From Achatina immaculata (Eukaryota > Mollusca > Gastropoda > Stylommatophora > Achatinidae), in the NCBI GenBank assembly GCA_009760885.1, contig CM019710.1, positions 1,192,471 to 1,256,470 of the forward strand: a stretch of DNA of 64,000 nucleotides. The letters run 5' to 3'. This document shows positions 51,039-62,820 of this stretch, piece after piece. The stretch's first letter is position 1. Every line of letters begins with the position of its first letter. The notes below the pieces were generated by a model that was given only the letters and a program-made list of their open reading frames with translations, searched no databases and was not told where the DNA came from. The position numbers were made by a program, and so were the translations under genes.

Positions 51039-51280
51039 GAACCTTAAGTGCCCAGAGCACAGTGGGCTTCCGCAAGGGTTTTCCACAAACGCCTGTCCTT
51101 TGTCTTTTTTTCCGCTCTTACTCAACGTCCTCTCTGTTGTTCTTCTCCACGTCTCCTTTGGTCTATCCTTACTTCTGTTCCCCTGTGGTGTCCATCTTAG
51201 TGCTGTTTTTGGTAGTGAGTTGTCAGTCAATCGGAGCACATGTCCCAACCATTGCCAGCGTCTTTCCTCAATAATTGCTG
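51001..51280 (-). pseudogene. LINE-E 3' end with (GA)n tail
   Basis: The minus strand gives RWQWLGHVLRLTDNSLPKTA, WTPQGNRSKDRPKETWRRTT and, after a frameshift, KDRRLWKTLAEAHC with the end CTTAAGGTTCAGAGAAGAG. A GA run (plus strand TC at 51001-51032) follows. Same family and same terminus as 611-902. Confidence 0.88.
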
Positions 51281-51295
51281 TACATATTACTTAAC

Positions 51296-51889
51296 ATAGC
51301 AGATTTTAAAACATTAAGTATTACTTTGAGAATTGAGGTGGGGCGGCAAGATATGCTACTGCACGGGTAGTGAAAATTCCTACCGCAAGCCCGGGTTATA
51401 TCATCTATGAACGAGTAAGTGAGTGACGTACTCACTTTATGATTTCACAGTATAGTAACCCTATTCCCCTACTTTCTCCCCAGTTACATTTTACTAATCA
51501 CCACAGGAAAACAGTAATGACATAGGAACAAAAGACAAACTTCCACGTGTTATTACTACTGAAAATCCGGTGACATTATTTTGTAACTCTTGGGCAATAA
51601 ACCAACACATTTCTCACGTGCACACACAGACAACCTCAACCTCGCTAACCACTCTGAGACAATGTGAAGGATTCAGCCCGACAGACCTAGAAAATTGTGA
51701 CTTTAGATGTAAGGAAGAAAACTTTAGAATACAGCAATATTCTTTGGAGAAACCACAACTTTGCCCCCGCCCCTGACCTTCAAGCTGGTCAACCTTGACA
51801 CACTTCCAATACAACACAATATGCTCACTGCCCCATTTTAGAACTCAGTTTTTGAAACTGTGTAGACGTTTTAACTTGTACTTGTACGA
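51296..51889. other. unassigned
   Basis: A 68-codon frame at 51570-51776 has no recognisable match; the opposite strand is open over the same stretch. Nothing else seen. Confidence 0.35.
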
Positions 51890-52190
51890 ACTCCCTGTAA
51901 CTGCGAGCTGTTGTTCTTCGCAGCCGATGCTGTAGAGATGTTGAGGCACAGCATGGTATCAGCGTGGGAGCGGGTTACGGCGGCTACTTTTTCAATCCCG
52001 GAGTACAGCTAAAAAGCAGGGGGTGTGCAGTGCTTCTTTAGCAGACTCCACCACCATGGGGACTACGTTAAACAGGCTATGCTTGTTACTGGGGGAACCA
52101 CGGAGTGGTGGGACAAGGTCTTGGTCAGCTATGGGTGGCTAACCCTGACATATCAGTTATGGGTCGCTGATTACCTTATTAGGTGTCTTC
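51890..52190 (+). repeat. DR1 dispersed repeat, copy 3 (unexpanded 3' end)
   Basis: Contains GAGCTGTTGTTCTTCGCAG, TAGAGATGTTGAGGCACAG, TTTAGCAGACTCCACCACCA and GGTGGGACAAGGTCTTGGTC. It ends with only about 1.5 tandem units (CAGCTATGGGTGGCTAACCC, then CAGTTATGGGTCGCTGATTA), where the other copies have long arrays. One frame reads EMLRHSMVSAWERVTAAT and TTEWWDKVLVSYG, faintly like a pogo/Tigger transposase end; not secure. Confidence 0.75.
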
Positions 52191-52296
52191 ACCCTCTATA
52201 AATGTTTTAAATTCACCACACTTGTTTTTTAAAATGGTGGTTTCAAAATGTCTGAATTTATAAGTAACAACTGTATCCTTAGTATTAATATTACGC

Positions 52297-52355
52297 GTGC
52301 TGCGGTGAAGTAGCGGTTAGCGCACTTGCCTGGTTTAATTTCACACTCGGTCGAA
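52297..52355 (+). mobile_element. tRNA-like SINE head (SINE-2-like)
   Basis: GCTGCGGTGAAGTAGCGGTT + AGCGCACTTGCCTG looks like a pol III A-box region, and GGTTTAATTTCACAC like the diverged B box of SINE-2. It passes into DR3 copy 2 without a recognised SINE body. Confidence 0.6.
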
Positions 52356-52361
52356 AGTTTA

Positions 52362-52640
52362 TGTTAACGTGAAAGGTCTCTCGTTGCGTGTGTCTTTTTT
52401 ACTTCTTATATTTCACTTGTAATGTGTGGTCTCACGCTCCTAACAACGTAAGACGCTGGAATGTTTAAAAATGATGTTTATTTTAAAGTCAAGACACTTA
52501 CACATTTTTAAATCTACAGACATATTTCTAAAAGCTGCAAAAACAAATTCAACTAATCGCACTAATCTTAAATATTTTTCGACAGTGTTTGCAACACACA
52601 ACATATTTATGATGATTATCATGACGACGACGACGATGGA
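52362..52640 (+). repeat. DR3 dispersed repeat, copy 2
   Basis: Begins TGTTAACGTGAAAGGTCTC and shares spaced blocks with 50613-50890 (CTAACAACGTAAGACGCTGG, AATATTTTTCGACAGTGTTT, then GACGACGACGATGG). Confidence 0.6.
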
Positions 52641-53571
52641 AATCGAAGTTGGCACTAGACTTTTCTTCCATTCTTTTCATTTCATTTCTTCGCTTTACCC
52701 CGTCCCCTCCCTTTAAAAAAAAAAAAAATCTATCTCACACTGGCGCCACTATTAGCGCAGGATTATCATAGCGATATTGAAATGCCTTGTTATTCAACGC
52801 AGTTTAATGAAGATCATTCACTATCATAGTCAACTTAGCTGTCAAATAGGTGCCTGATTCTCTTGTGCTAGGCTTACTGGAGCTACTCACTTTCAAATAG
52901 ATCAGTGACTCTCATATCTTTTCCGGCCGCCGTCCATTTCCTTTCAAACAATAAAACCACAAAACAATGATTTTGCTCACATGGTTCTGATGTTACCGGT
53001 GCCTCTCTTTCCCGCCCCGCCCCACCTCCACTCAACTGGACCTTCCCAACACCCAAAATATTAGTTTGTTACTGTTTGTTTTACACTTGTACGTCATCAT
53101 ATCATTGCCTTTGTAGCCATTCCTTCTTCTTTGTATTTTTTTAAACTGAAAAGACAGAAGTTGGTGAGCTTGGTAATCACTGAACATACAGAAGGCAGAA
53201 GTTATGTTATTCTGTAGTACTGGGGGTTGGGGAGTCTTAAGGACAAAGAAGAGTTAAGCTAAGACAGGGAAGAGAAAGGTATAGGTTTTAGTATGAGTTT
53301 TGCTCGTGCGTGTGTTCGGTTCGATGTAAAGGCCAAGCTGCGAGTTTATTTTTGTCTTAAGTTATTTGAGTTTGCATGCTTGGATGTTTTGACGGGAGGT
53401 TATGAAAAACCGTGCTGGGCTGACCCAAGGTCAGAATGGTCAGTTGCTGTTAGATTGTTTTGATAAAAGGAACTTTTTGTTCTTTTTGTCTAGATAGCAG
53501 TGGGACTTTTTTTCTGGTACACACACACGCACACCAAAAAGGCCCCGGGGTTGACCCAGCCTCTAAAATTT
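52641..53571. other. unassigned
   Basis: Poly-A at 52715. A scrap at 53150-53215 resembles the LINE tail at 54645-54815 (AAGACAGAAGTTGGTGAGCT, TGGTAATCACTG). Nothing else recognised. Confidence 0.35.
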
Positions 53572-53727
53572 GGTACCAGAGAAATCTGGGAAGATAAAGC
53601 GGCCAGGCGTGATACTGACCACATCACACTTTTATGTGCCGAAGGCCATGGAAAATACGGGCTTAACACCCTATTCCTCAATATGCTTTAATGGCATGGA
53701 AACGGAATTTTACCTTTACCTTAATAG
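53572..53727 (+). mobile_element. SINE-1 3' half
   Basis: GCGGCCAGGCGTGATACTGA, then GAAAATACGGGCTTAACACC and TTTTACCTTTACCTT follow SINE-1 body and tail in plus orientation. The segment corresponding to the 24-bp unit is single copy here (CACATCACACTTTTATGTGC). Confidence 0.78.
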
Positions 53728-53969
53728 ATGCAACGTATTTTCAGAGCTGTTATGACATTTTTATAACAACTTAGAATCATTCTTTTTCAAACTCATACTA
53801 CAGAAATGAATAGATTATTTAATACAGACTAAAAGCAGACAAAGAATAGAAATACAGGAAGCAAATCAGCCAAATAAATCTGGATATATTCAGTTACAGG
53901 AACTGACGTTTTCGCTTAGGGTTAGTGGAGGCTTCATTTGTCTATTTTTTTCTTGGTTTACTTACTTTC

Positions 53970-54358
53970 TTCCAGAAAGACGAGAATACCCGACTGCCAT
54001 TAAGAACACAGGAATGTGACCGGACATTGTAGTGTACTCCACAGAAAAACAGGAATTAATAATGATCGAGCTTACGGTCCCATACGAAACTAGAATAGAG
54101 GAACAGCATTTATTCAAATTGGAGAAGTACAATGATCTGGTCAAGCAACTGAGGCAGGGGGCAGGAATCAGGGCAAAAGTGATAGCTGTAGAAGTGGGAG
54201 CAAGAGGATTCATAGCAACATCAGCATATGACCTATGTAAGCAACTGGGCATAAAGGGACAAGCAAGAGCAAGGGCATTGAGAAGCCTTTCAGAAACAGC
54301 AGAAAAGGCCTCATGCTGGCTGTGGAGTATGCGAAACAAGCATTGGGAGCATAAGTAA
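53970..54358 (+). pseudogene. restriction-like endonuclease fragment, retroelement type
   Basis: The frame reads REYPTAIKNTGM, a TGA, PDIVVYSTEKQELIMIELTV, PYETRIEEQHLFKLEKYNDL, VIAVEVGARGFIATSAYDL, LGIKGQARARALRSLSETAE and WLWSMRNKHW. A PD followed about 15 residues later by E-TV and then a K--KY motif is the PD-(D/E)XK restriction-like nuclease pattern found at the C-terminus of some retroelement proteins in animals. The TGA replaces the expected Arg before PD. From 54032 it is open for 108 codons. No RT was found beside it. Family membership is from memory of the pattern. Confidence 0.55.
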
Positions 54359-54386
54359 TTTCATTTGCCACAACCAATACCAGTCC

Positions 54387-54454
54387 TCCATAGCTAAATC
54401 GCTAAAGACGCGTGGCAAATGGAAGATCATGGGTTCGATCCCGGGACCGAAAAA
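54387..54454 (+). mobile_element. tRNA-like SINE head with poly-A
   Basis: TCCATAGCTAAATCGCTAAA resembles an A box and GGGTTCGATCCC is a perfect B box, followed by an A9 run and then an unfamiliar body to about 54620. A different tRNA ancestor from SINE-1. It is unlikely to be a functional tRNA because no clear cloverleaf closes. Confidence 0.6.
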
Positions 54455-54644
54455 AAAAGCAACAACTCACAAGACCTCTGGGAGTCGTGACCCAGAGGGG
54501 CCCACCCCCCTTAGAGTGTCAGGAGTTTACAGGGCCGAAACACTTGTCTGAGGGGGGTACTTCCTCTGATGATCTGAAGGAGTTGTGTTGTTGTTCCGCT
54601 CTCTACGGTAGAGAGTTTCCTGCATATTTGTTTTATAATTGGTT

Positions 54645-54815
54645 TGGATGATGAGGAAAGTTAGACAACTTGGTAATCACTGGACATATCATGAGAAGAC
54701 AGAAGTTAGAGAACTTGGTAATCACTGGACAAGTCATGAGAAGACAGGAGTTAGAGAATTTAGTCTACATCAAAAGCCTCAGGAGAAAAAGAAGTAGAGA
54801 AAGACCAATGGGAAA
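54645..54815 (+). pseudogene. LINE C-terminal scrap with internal duplication
   Basis: LVITGHIMRRQKLENLVITG, QVMRRQELENLVYI and RRKRSRERPMGK recall the GH-MRR-----NLV-TGKI--KR-RGR tail of LINE ORF2. The MRRQ-LENLV block occurs twice, 55 bp apart. Confidence 0.6.
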
Positions 54816-54819
54816 AAAA

Positions 54820-55452
54820 AAAAAAATCTCAAACTGCTGACTCACACAAAAGGCACCACAAAAGGGAGCACTTCAGTTGACTGACAACACACTGAAACAT
54901 GACATAAAATGATACAAAAGTCAAATATTTTTCTATTACAAAGGCTATTTCTTCATGATTTCCTTCAAAGTTTCTGAACAATGAAATCATCATTAAACCT
55001 GGCCACTCCCAGAATCCAAATAATATAGGTTTCAAATTTCTCCATTCCTCCAGGTTTAGACTCTGTACTTTTACTTCTCACCTCATTTTTGTTTTTGAAG
55101 CAGTGTGGAATTTCATAGTCTGGTGCCAAAGATTCCTAAAGTATAAACATAAATGTTTATAGCAATATCTTAATGTCTGCAGTATCTAGCCACATGTACC
55201 TGCCGCAGTCATTAAGATAACACTACGATACCAGAATCGATACTGGGTTAGTGCACAGTTATTTTCCAAATGCACTGTAGAAAGAGTGAGGAAAGCTGGC
55301 AGAAACAAGAATGGCAGAAAGCAAGATGAACACATACAAATGAACAACATATAACAAACCAATATTTCGGCAAAAGCCTTTTACAAGGATCACATACAAA
55401 AACAATACAACAGATAAAAACATGAAAATTAGATGAAAAATGTACACGTGGC
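54820..55452. other. unassigned
   Basis: Starts with a poly-A tract (54811-54824). No coding pattern; frames at 55248-55454 look compositional. Confidence 0.35.
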
Positions 55453-55461
55453 ATTGTTTAA

Positions 55462-55922
55462 CAAATAAATAAGATTTTTAAGGGCATGCATCTTTCCCAT
55501 CGCAACATATGCCTGTGAGACCTGGACACTTAACAAAACAGCTGAGAAACACATAAATGCCTTTGAATGTAAATGCTACAGAAGAGTTCTCCAAATATCG
55601 TGGACACAAAAAAGAACAAATATATCTATACTACAAGAGCTTAATATTCAAGAAGGCTGGCTAGTAAAGAGGATTAAAGACAGAAAACTTAAATATTTTG
55701 GACACATTACACGTCATGATAATTTAGAGAAGACCATATTGGAAGGATACATAATGGGAAAAAGAAAGAGAGGAAGACCAAAACGAAGATGGCTGCAAGA
55801 CATCATTGACGATCTGCAAATGGATGCCGCAGCAGCAGGCCATCTTGCTCACAACCGAGAGGCCTACAGGAGTGCTGTTTGGGAGGCAAAGTTCTGAAGG
55901 GGACATGCAAATGAATGAATGA
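55462..55922 (+). pseudogene. LINE-C copy with target duplication, one stop
   Basis: Flanked by ATTGTTTAA at 55453-55461 and 55923-55931. The frame reads RFLRACIFPIATYACETWTL, FECKCYRRVLQISWTQKRTN, FGHITRHDNLEKTILEGYIM, KRGRPKRRWLQDIIDDLQMD and AHNREAYRSAVWEAKF, then TGA where Arg is expected and RGHANE. Otherwise open through about 150 codons: one of the youngest copies here. Confidence 0.92.
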
Positions 55923-55931
55923 ATTGTTTAA

Positions 55932-56421
55932 TACATTAACACATTTAATTTAATTAATACATATAATCCATTAGGAAGCTATCATCCAGGAAGAGACGTG
56001 TTGTAAAAATCTAACTAGGAAAAGTAATTTCTGATCAGGAATGTCGGGATGTGGTAGAATATTATATACTGGTAGAAAAATGAGCAGACATTTCTCCTTG
56101 ACCAAGATCAGCAGTTCTTTTTTGAGAGTGACCCTAAACCAGTAACGGTAACCGACTGACAACTGACTCACGTAAATATTATTTCAACACTTACAATGAA
56201 CTGAAGAAAAAGATGTGAAGAATTATAATAACTTGTAGTGTATTCACACAATTAAATGTCTTTCATAACATTTGTTACAAACACAAAGGGAAAAATACAT
56301 TGATTCTGTTTTCAAATATACATTTCTATTAAACAATTGTTACATTTATCATGAAAAAATGTGATATAGTCTCAAATGCTGATTATTAATAATTATGATC
56401 CAAAAAAGTAATGATTAACAT
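55932..56421. other. unassigned A/T-rich stretch
   Basis: Sequence left of duplication copy B. It shows what may belong left of copy A but is hidden by the gap. ATTATGATCCAAA occurs twice at 56393 and 56420. Confidence 0.4.
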
Positions 56422-56445
56422 TATGATCCAAATTATAATAATATA

Positions 56446-56702
56446 AAGGTAAAGGTAATCCTGTCATGCCATAGAGGTACATAGGGATATGGTGTTAGTG
56501 CCCATATTTTCCTTGACCTGTCAGCACACTATAGGGGGATATTGTCAGTATCACGCCCGGCTGCCTTTCCTTTCCCAACTCCGGAAGAAGTCGGGTACCC
56601 ATTTCTACAGCTGGGTGACTGGGGTGCCTCTGGCCGCATTCGAACTTATGAACTTCGCCATGAGAGGCCAGTGCACTAAACACTTCGCCGCTCAGACACC
56701 CA
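56446..56702 (-). mobile_element. SINE-1 copy (duplicate of 40420)
   Basis: Identical by eye to 40420-40676; copied with the segment. Confidence 0.9.
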
Positions 56703-57115
56703 CATATATATTCTTGATAAATTTATGCAAAAATTATAAGTTATGGCTATGAGTTATGTGTAAAGAATGTAACATGAATCAAGGTGGTTATATTTGTGTA
56801 TAAATAATTCATACAATAATCATATGTTTATGTCACCCATTAAAAAAAAAAACAACAAAATATACACAAAATGGTCCTATGGTATCTGTCAATTTATCAA
56901 AGCTTTCATCCAGGCTGATATTAACATTATGATGTGATAGCTGTTTAAATTGTTGTAAATGCTAAAAATAGTATCACATCATTTATTGTTAAAACACGAC
57001 AGTCATAATGAATGATAACAAAGAGTGTTTGTGTGTCACAGGTGTTATCTGGCAGTCTACTCACTTCTTAACTCTCACCAACAGTGAACTTTAACCTACA
57101 CAATGCTGTTTTTAT

Positions 57116-57631
57116 GTCCCCTTTAGAGTTTCACGTCGTCGACCTCTTTTTTTTTTTTTTCTGTTGTGTTCCACTTGATAGCTTGTTTTGGGATTCCCTG
57201 ATTGTTTATTCTCATCATGTGACCAACATATGTCCATTTTCTTTTTCTGATCACCCATGAGACAGGTTCTTGTTTGCTTATCCGTCTTATCTCTGCGTTG
57301 TTCTTGAATTCGTTCCACTGTATACCGACTATTTTCCTTAAGCATTTCTCTTCAAAAGAGTCTAATTTCTTGTCTATTTCTTTAGCTGTTTTCCAGCTTT
57401 CACATGCATAAATGAGGGTGGATATTACATTTGAATTGAATAATCTTAACCTGCTTTTTGTGAATATAAATTTTTGAATGGCATATGTTCTCAAGAATCT
57501 TGAAGGTCAATGATGCTTTTGCAATTTGAATTTTAACTTCCTTTCTGGTGTCACCATCCTGGTCTATGTAGCTGCCGAGATATGCAAATCAGTTTACTTC
57601 TTCAGCAGCTGTTCCCTCTATGCATATTTGA
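57116..57631 (-). pseudogene. LINE-A fragment (duplicate of 41090)
   Basis: Same frames and frameshifts as 41090-41605. Confidence 0.88.
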
Positions 57632-59627
57632 TAATATTTTTATGATATCTGATACAGAGCTGTATTTCTGCACTGCCTGTTGAAAGTGCTTATATCCTGC
57701 GGTGTCTCTGCTGTTCGATTGAGTGTGGTGCGAATAGAAACACAAATGTGTCAAATAAGCAACAGTGTTGTCACTGCTTTCAAGAAGGAGGTTGGTTCTG
57801 TGTGTCAAGTTACTAAGTTTAGAGCTATGGCACCACTGTGAGCTGTGAACTTCGTATGGACAGTGTTGATGGTTCTTACTTATGTCTATTTGGCCAATGG
57901 TAAACTGCGATGGACTTTGTGTGTCCTGATTTGGCTTGGCGCCTTAGCTATGAAGTTCACACCATGAGCAACGCTGACTATTTTCACATTTGAACTGTTG
58001 TAGTTCCTGAAATGGTGCTCTCACTGGGTGGCTCATCATCAAGGACTGATGTGAAGGACCATCGATGAACATTTTGTGTGATATTCACTGGCACAGGCAG
58101 TGCAGCAATTATGAATTCTGAATATAAACACAGAAACATGAATATAAAGAAGAATAATTCCTAACTGTCTTCACAGAACTTTGAAATCTAATCTCTGGTA
58201 AGGATAAATACTTAAATCCCATCTTTGATTATGGCAGCAAGTCGGATGACACCACCACTGTAGCCACCATGACGGATAGCCAATGAGACTGCTGTTTGTG
58301 GGTGATAAGAAGAAAAAAACATTACCTATTTAGTTATCATCATTATCATCATCATCATCATTACTGAACTCCAGACAAATCTCTGATCTCCTTTCAGCAT
58401 TCAGCAACTGATGACACCAGTTTTATGCTGACTCACAGTTCTCTTTGTAAAACAAGACAAACAAATACAACAAAGTCTAGTGTGATCAAAATTCAGGCCA
58501 CGGACGCCAATACTTTGGAAAAGTTTCATATCTTTGTGGTAGCTATGTCATTTCAATGCAAAAGAATTTGTTTTTTAAAGAAAATGTGGGTAACCTTTAA
58601 TGAATAAACACTACACTATGCTAAAAAAAATACACAGTACAGACTTGGTGAATTTTCAAACTGACAATAATGTAATTACATTTTTAAATGTGAAAAATGT
58701 TCCTTCATCCATGCAGGATTTGCCGAAACATCAGATTTTAAACATTCCACAGTGGAAAAAAACAAAACATTGAGATTTTGTCATGGACTCCTGGTCCGTA
58801 TACCACCAATTGGGAAACACTGTCCTAGGCTAATGAAGTCACATAATGATGAAGGAAGTACTTCTATGTTAGCCAGGCATCTCTTATGCCACTGCAGTCA
58901 CATAACGATGAAGCAAGTACTTCTATGTTGGTCAAGCATCTTCTAGCCTACTGTAGTCACATAATGATGAAGCAAGTACCTCTATGTTAGTCAGGCATCT
59001 CCTAGGCTATTAAAGTCACATCTATTTCATACATACTGTAACTGGTCCTTGACATAAGCTGTAAAAAAAGTAAAGTAATCCTGTTGTGCCATGGAGACAT
59101 GATGTTAGTGCCCATATTTTTCTTGACCTGTCAGGGTGAGTGGTCAGCATAACACCTTTCTTCCCTGCCTCTAGATCAAGCCAGGTACACATTTCTACAG
59201 CCTGGGTGACTGGTGTGCCTCCAGCCATATTTAAACCATCAACTTTCAACTTGAAAAACTACCATATACTGTATCTTTAATGTATGTCAGCTGTACTTCT
59301 GTCTATGCTAGTTGCTCCCTAAATGCACATTAGCTGACCATCGGTGTATGTTAGTAGGCCATAAAAATAATCTATTCTGGGATGTGTTGCATCTTCATTT
59401 TGACAAAAATGATCATTTGCAAATAAATAATTCAGAATGACCAAATTCAATATCACAAATACAATTTTAAAAACTATGACATGATAAATATATCTTGAAC
59501 TGATAATCTGTTGAATGTGCCTCACATATTTTATAGCACTCAAGCTAGCAACAAATCCTAAGCTTGGCTCCTTCATCAGACTAGACCTGTAAGCTGTGTA
59601 CAAATGCTGATTGAGAAGTAGTAGTAG

Positions 59628-60166
59628 AAGTATAATAGGCCAAGCAAAGACTGCATTTCAGAGAATGAGAAACATATTAGCTAACACATCTTTATCAATG
59701 AATGTTAGAAAACGAGTCCTAAAATGCTATATTGAACCTATCTTGTTATATGGAAGTGAATCATGGACAATATGCAAGTCTGCACAAAAATCATTGGAAG
59801 CAGCAGAAATGTGGTTTATTAGAAGAATGTTGCGAATCCCCTGGACAGCAAAAATAACTAATGAAGAATGTATGAGAAGAGCTGGAGACACAAAAAAACC
59901 TTGTCAAAAAGATAAGAGAGAGACAATGTACTTTCACAGGACACGCAATGAGAAGAGGGGGCATTGAAAATATTATAACAACAGGAAAAATAGAAGGAAG
60001 AAGATCAAGAGGAAGACCAAGAGAAATGATACTGCACAGTCTGACGGGATGGTGTGAGAGGAGATCACCAACAGAACTGATGGCCTGCATGAAGGATCGG
60101 GTACTCTGGAGAAGGATAATAGCCAATGCCAGTCAGCACAGCACATGATGATGATGATGATGAGTA
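59628..60166 (+). pseudogene. LINE-D fragment (duplicate of 43603)
   Basis: Same frame and the same A-run frameshift as the copy A fragment. Confidence 0.9.
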
Positions 60167-60805
60167 GAAGTAGTAGTAGTAGTATTAGTAGTAGTAGTAG
60201 CAGTAACAGTAGTAGTAGTAGTTAGTAGTAGTATTAGTTAGTAGTTAGTAGAAGTAGTAGTAGTAGTATTAGTTAGTAGTAGTAGTAGTTAGTAGTAGTA
60301 GTAGTATTATTTAGTTGTAGTAGTAGTAGTAGTAGTAGTATTAGTACTAGTAGTATTAGTAAGTAGTAGTAGTAGTAGTAGTTGTAGTAGTAGTAGTATT
60401 AGTATTAGTAGTATTAGTAGTATTAGTTAGTAGTAGTAGTATTAGTACTAGTAGTAGTAGTATTAGTTAGTTGTAGTAGTAGTAGCAGTAATATTAGTAG
60501 TATTAGTAGCTGTAGTAGTATTAGTTTGTAGTAGTAGTATTAGTAGTATTATTAGTTAGTAGTAGTAGTTAGTAGTAGAGTAGTAGTAGTATTAGTAGTA
60601 TTATTTAGTTGTAGTAGTAGTAGTAGTAATAGTGTTAGTAGTATTAGTAGCTGTAGTAGTATTAGTTAGTAGTAGTAGTATTAGTAGTATTATTAGTTAG
60701 TAGTAGTAGTAGTTAGTAGTAGTAGTAGTAGTTAGTAGTAGTAGTAGTATTAGTAGCTGTAGTAGTAGTAGTTAGTAGTAGTAGTAGTAGTACTTAGTAG
60801 TAGTA

Positions 60806-60836
<31 letters not shown>

Positions 60837-60837
60837 A
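60167..60837. repeat. (AGT)n microsatellite (duplicate, rearranged)
   Basis: Corresponds to 44142-44935 but about 120 bp shorter, with several internal blocks lost and one added near 60405. Confidence 0.95.
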
Positions 60838-61090
60838 TGAATCTAATGAACAGAAAAGTGACATATCAAAACCACTAACAACCTTGACTTACCTGCCCAC
60901 CACATCTACTATCCAAGCCTGCATCAATCAATCCCACTGATACCACATCTCAACAGTAGTGACACAGATCTCTGAGGCCACTGTGGTCTGCCTTGCCCAG
61001 CTGCTCTCTTACCATCTCCAATCTAAAAAATGGTAATAAAGGGAGGTAATAAGGAATAAAGATGCTGTCCCATTTGGTAGTCAGTGACTA

Positions 61091-61707
61091 ATAGCTGACA
61101 TGCTAACATCAGGACTGGTGAACCATAGCTGACATACTAACATCAAGACTGGTGACTCATAGCTGACATACTAACATCAGGACTGGCAAACCATAGCTGA
61201 CAAACTAACATCAAGACTGGTGACTCATAGCTGAAATACTAAAATCAAGACTGGTGAACAATAGCTGAAATATTAACATCAAGACTGGTGAACCATAGCT
61301 GAAATACTAACATCAAGACTGGTGAACCATAGCTGAAATACTAACATCAAGACTGGTGACTCATAGCTGACATACTAACATCAAGATTGGTGGACTCATA
61401 GCTGACATACTAACACCAATATTGGTGAACCATAGCTGACATACTAACATCAAGCCTGGTAACTCATAGCTGACATACTAACATCAAGACTAGTGAACCA
61501 TAGCTGACATACCAGCATTAAGACTGGTGACTCATTGATGACATACTAACATGACTGGTAAACAATAGATGACATACTAACATCAGGACTGGTGAATCAT
61601 TGCTGACATACTAACATGAATGGTAAACAATAGCTGACATACTAACATTAGGACTGGCGAACCATAGCTGACATACCAACATCTGGACTCATGAACCATA
61701 GCTGACC
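61091..61707. repeat. 34-bp minisatellite (duplicate, two extra units)
   Basis: Corresponds to 45190-45735 with about 70 extra bases at 61466-61536 (units containing GACTAGTGAACC and CCAGCATTAAGAC) not present in copy A. Confidence 0.95.
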
Positions 61708-61982
61708 AAGACCCTGTCCCACCTCTCTGTTGCTACCATCACTAACAGATTATAGCATGTCTAACATGGCAGGGATAGCCATACTCCTCATGGTGATGGA
61801 CCCTGCTAAAGAACTATTCAACACCCTCCCTTTTTAGTTCCACTCCAGGGACTGACAAAAAAATAATTAGCTATCGAAATCAACTCCCAATTTACCAGCT
61901 TGATGTGCCTCAACATCTTCACAACACTGGCTGCAAAAGAACACCAGCTCAAGGTTCCTGGGAGACAAAAGAAGAGGCACCT
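61692..61982 (-). repeat. DR1 (duplicate of 45720)
   Basis: Same sequence as the copy A block. Confidence 0.78.
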
Positions 61983-62149
61983 AGATAATGTGGAAGGTTG
62001 CCAAGTGGTCACTGTGGTGAACAGCATCTCCCATTTGCACTTCATAATCCACCTCAGTAACAACAAACTGTCTACTTCTGATTAAGAAAAAATATCTTGA
62101 AAACTATGCTACAACACTGTGGCATTATGTACACAAGATTATCCATTTC

Positions 62150-62622
62150 ACTTTATTCATTTGCTTGTCCCATGCAGAACTGTGCCTCCCAAACAGCACT
62201 CCTGTAGGCCTCTCGGTTGTCAGCAAGATGGCCTGCCTCTGTTGCATCCATTTGCAGATCGTCAATGAAATCTTGCAGGCATCTTCATTTTGGTCTTCCT
62301 CTCTTTCTTTTTCCCAATATGTATCTTTCCAATACGGTCTTTTCTAAATTATCATGATGTTTAATGTGTCCAAAATAGTTCAGTTTTCTGTCTTTAATCC
62401 TCTTTACTGGCCAGCCTTCTTGAATATTAAGCTCTTGTAGTATAGATATATTTGTTCTTTTTTGTGTCCACGATATTTGGAGAACTCTTCTGTAGCACTT
62501 ACATTCAAAGGCATTTAAGTGTTTCTCACCTGTTTTGTTAATTGTCCAGGTCTCACAGGCATATGTTGCGATTGGAAAGATGATCTTATTTTTGTGGTTC
62601 TGTCTGCTCCTCTCCACAGAAG
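62150..62622 (-). pseudogene. LINE-C fragment (duplicate of 46178)
   Basis: Same 110-codon frame as 46313-46645. Confidence 0.9.
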
Positions 62623-62820
62623 ATTATCCACACAACATATATCCCAAGCTAGAACATGGGATGCAGGAGGATAAAGCAGATTACTCTGGTGATTTTCTGT
62701 GTGTAGAATGTAAACTGTAGATGTACTGCTGTTCATTTCTGTGTATATTTCCACTATTGTCCACTGGAATAATGTTCCTTCTTACATTACTACTCTATGT
62801 TGTTTTGCATCTGTTTTGTT

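Noticed and set aside
54387..54454. Functional tRNA gene
   Set aside because: A good B box is present, but the A box is poor, I cannot close acceptor and anticodon stems, and a poly-A run follows, so a SINE head is likelier.
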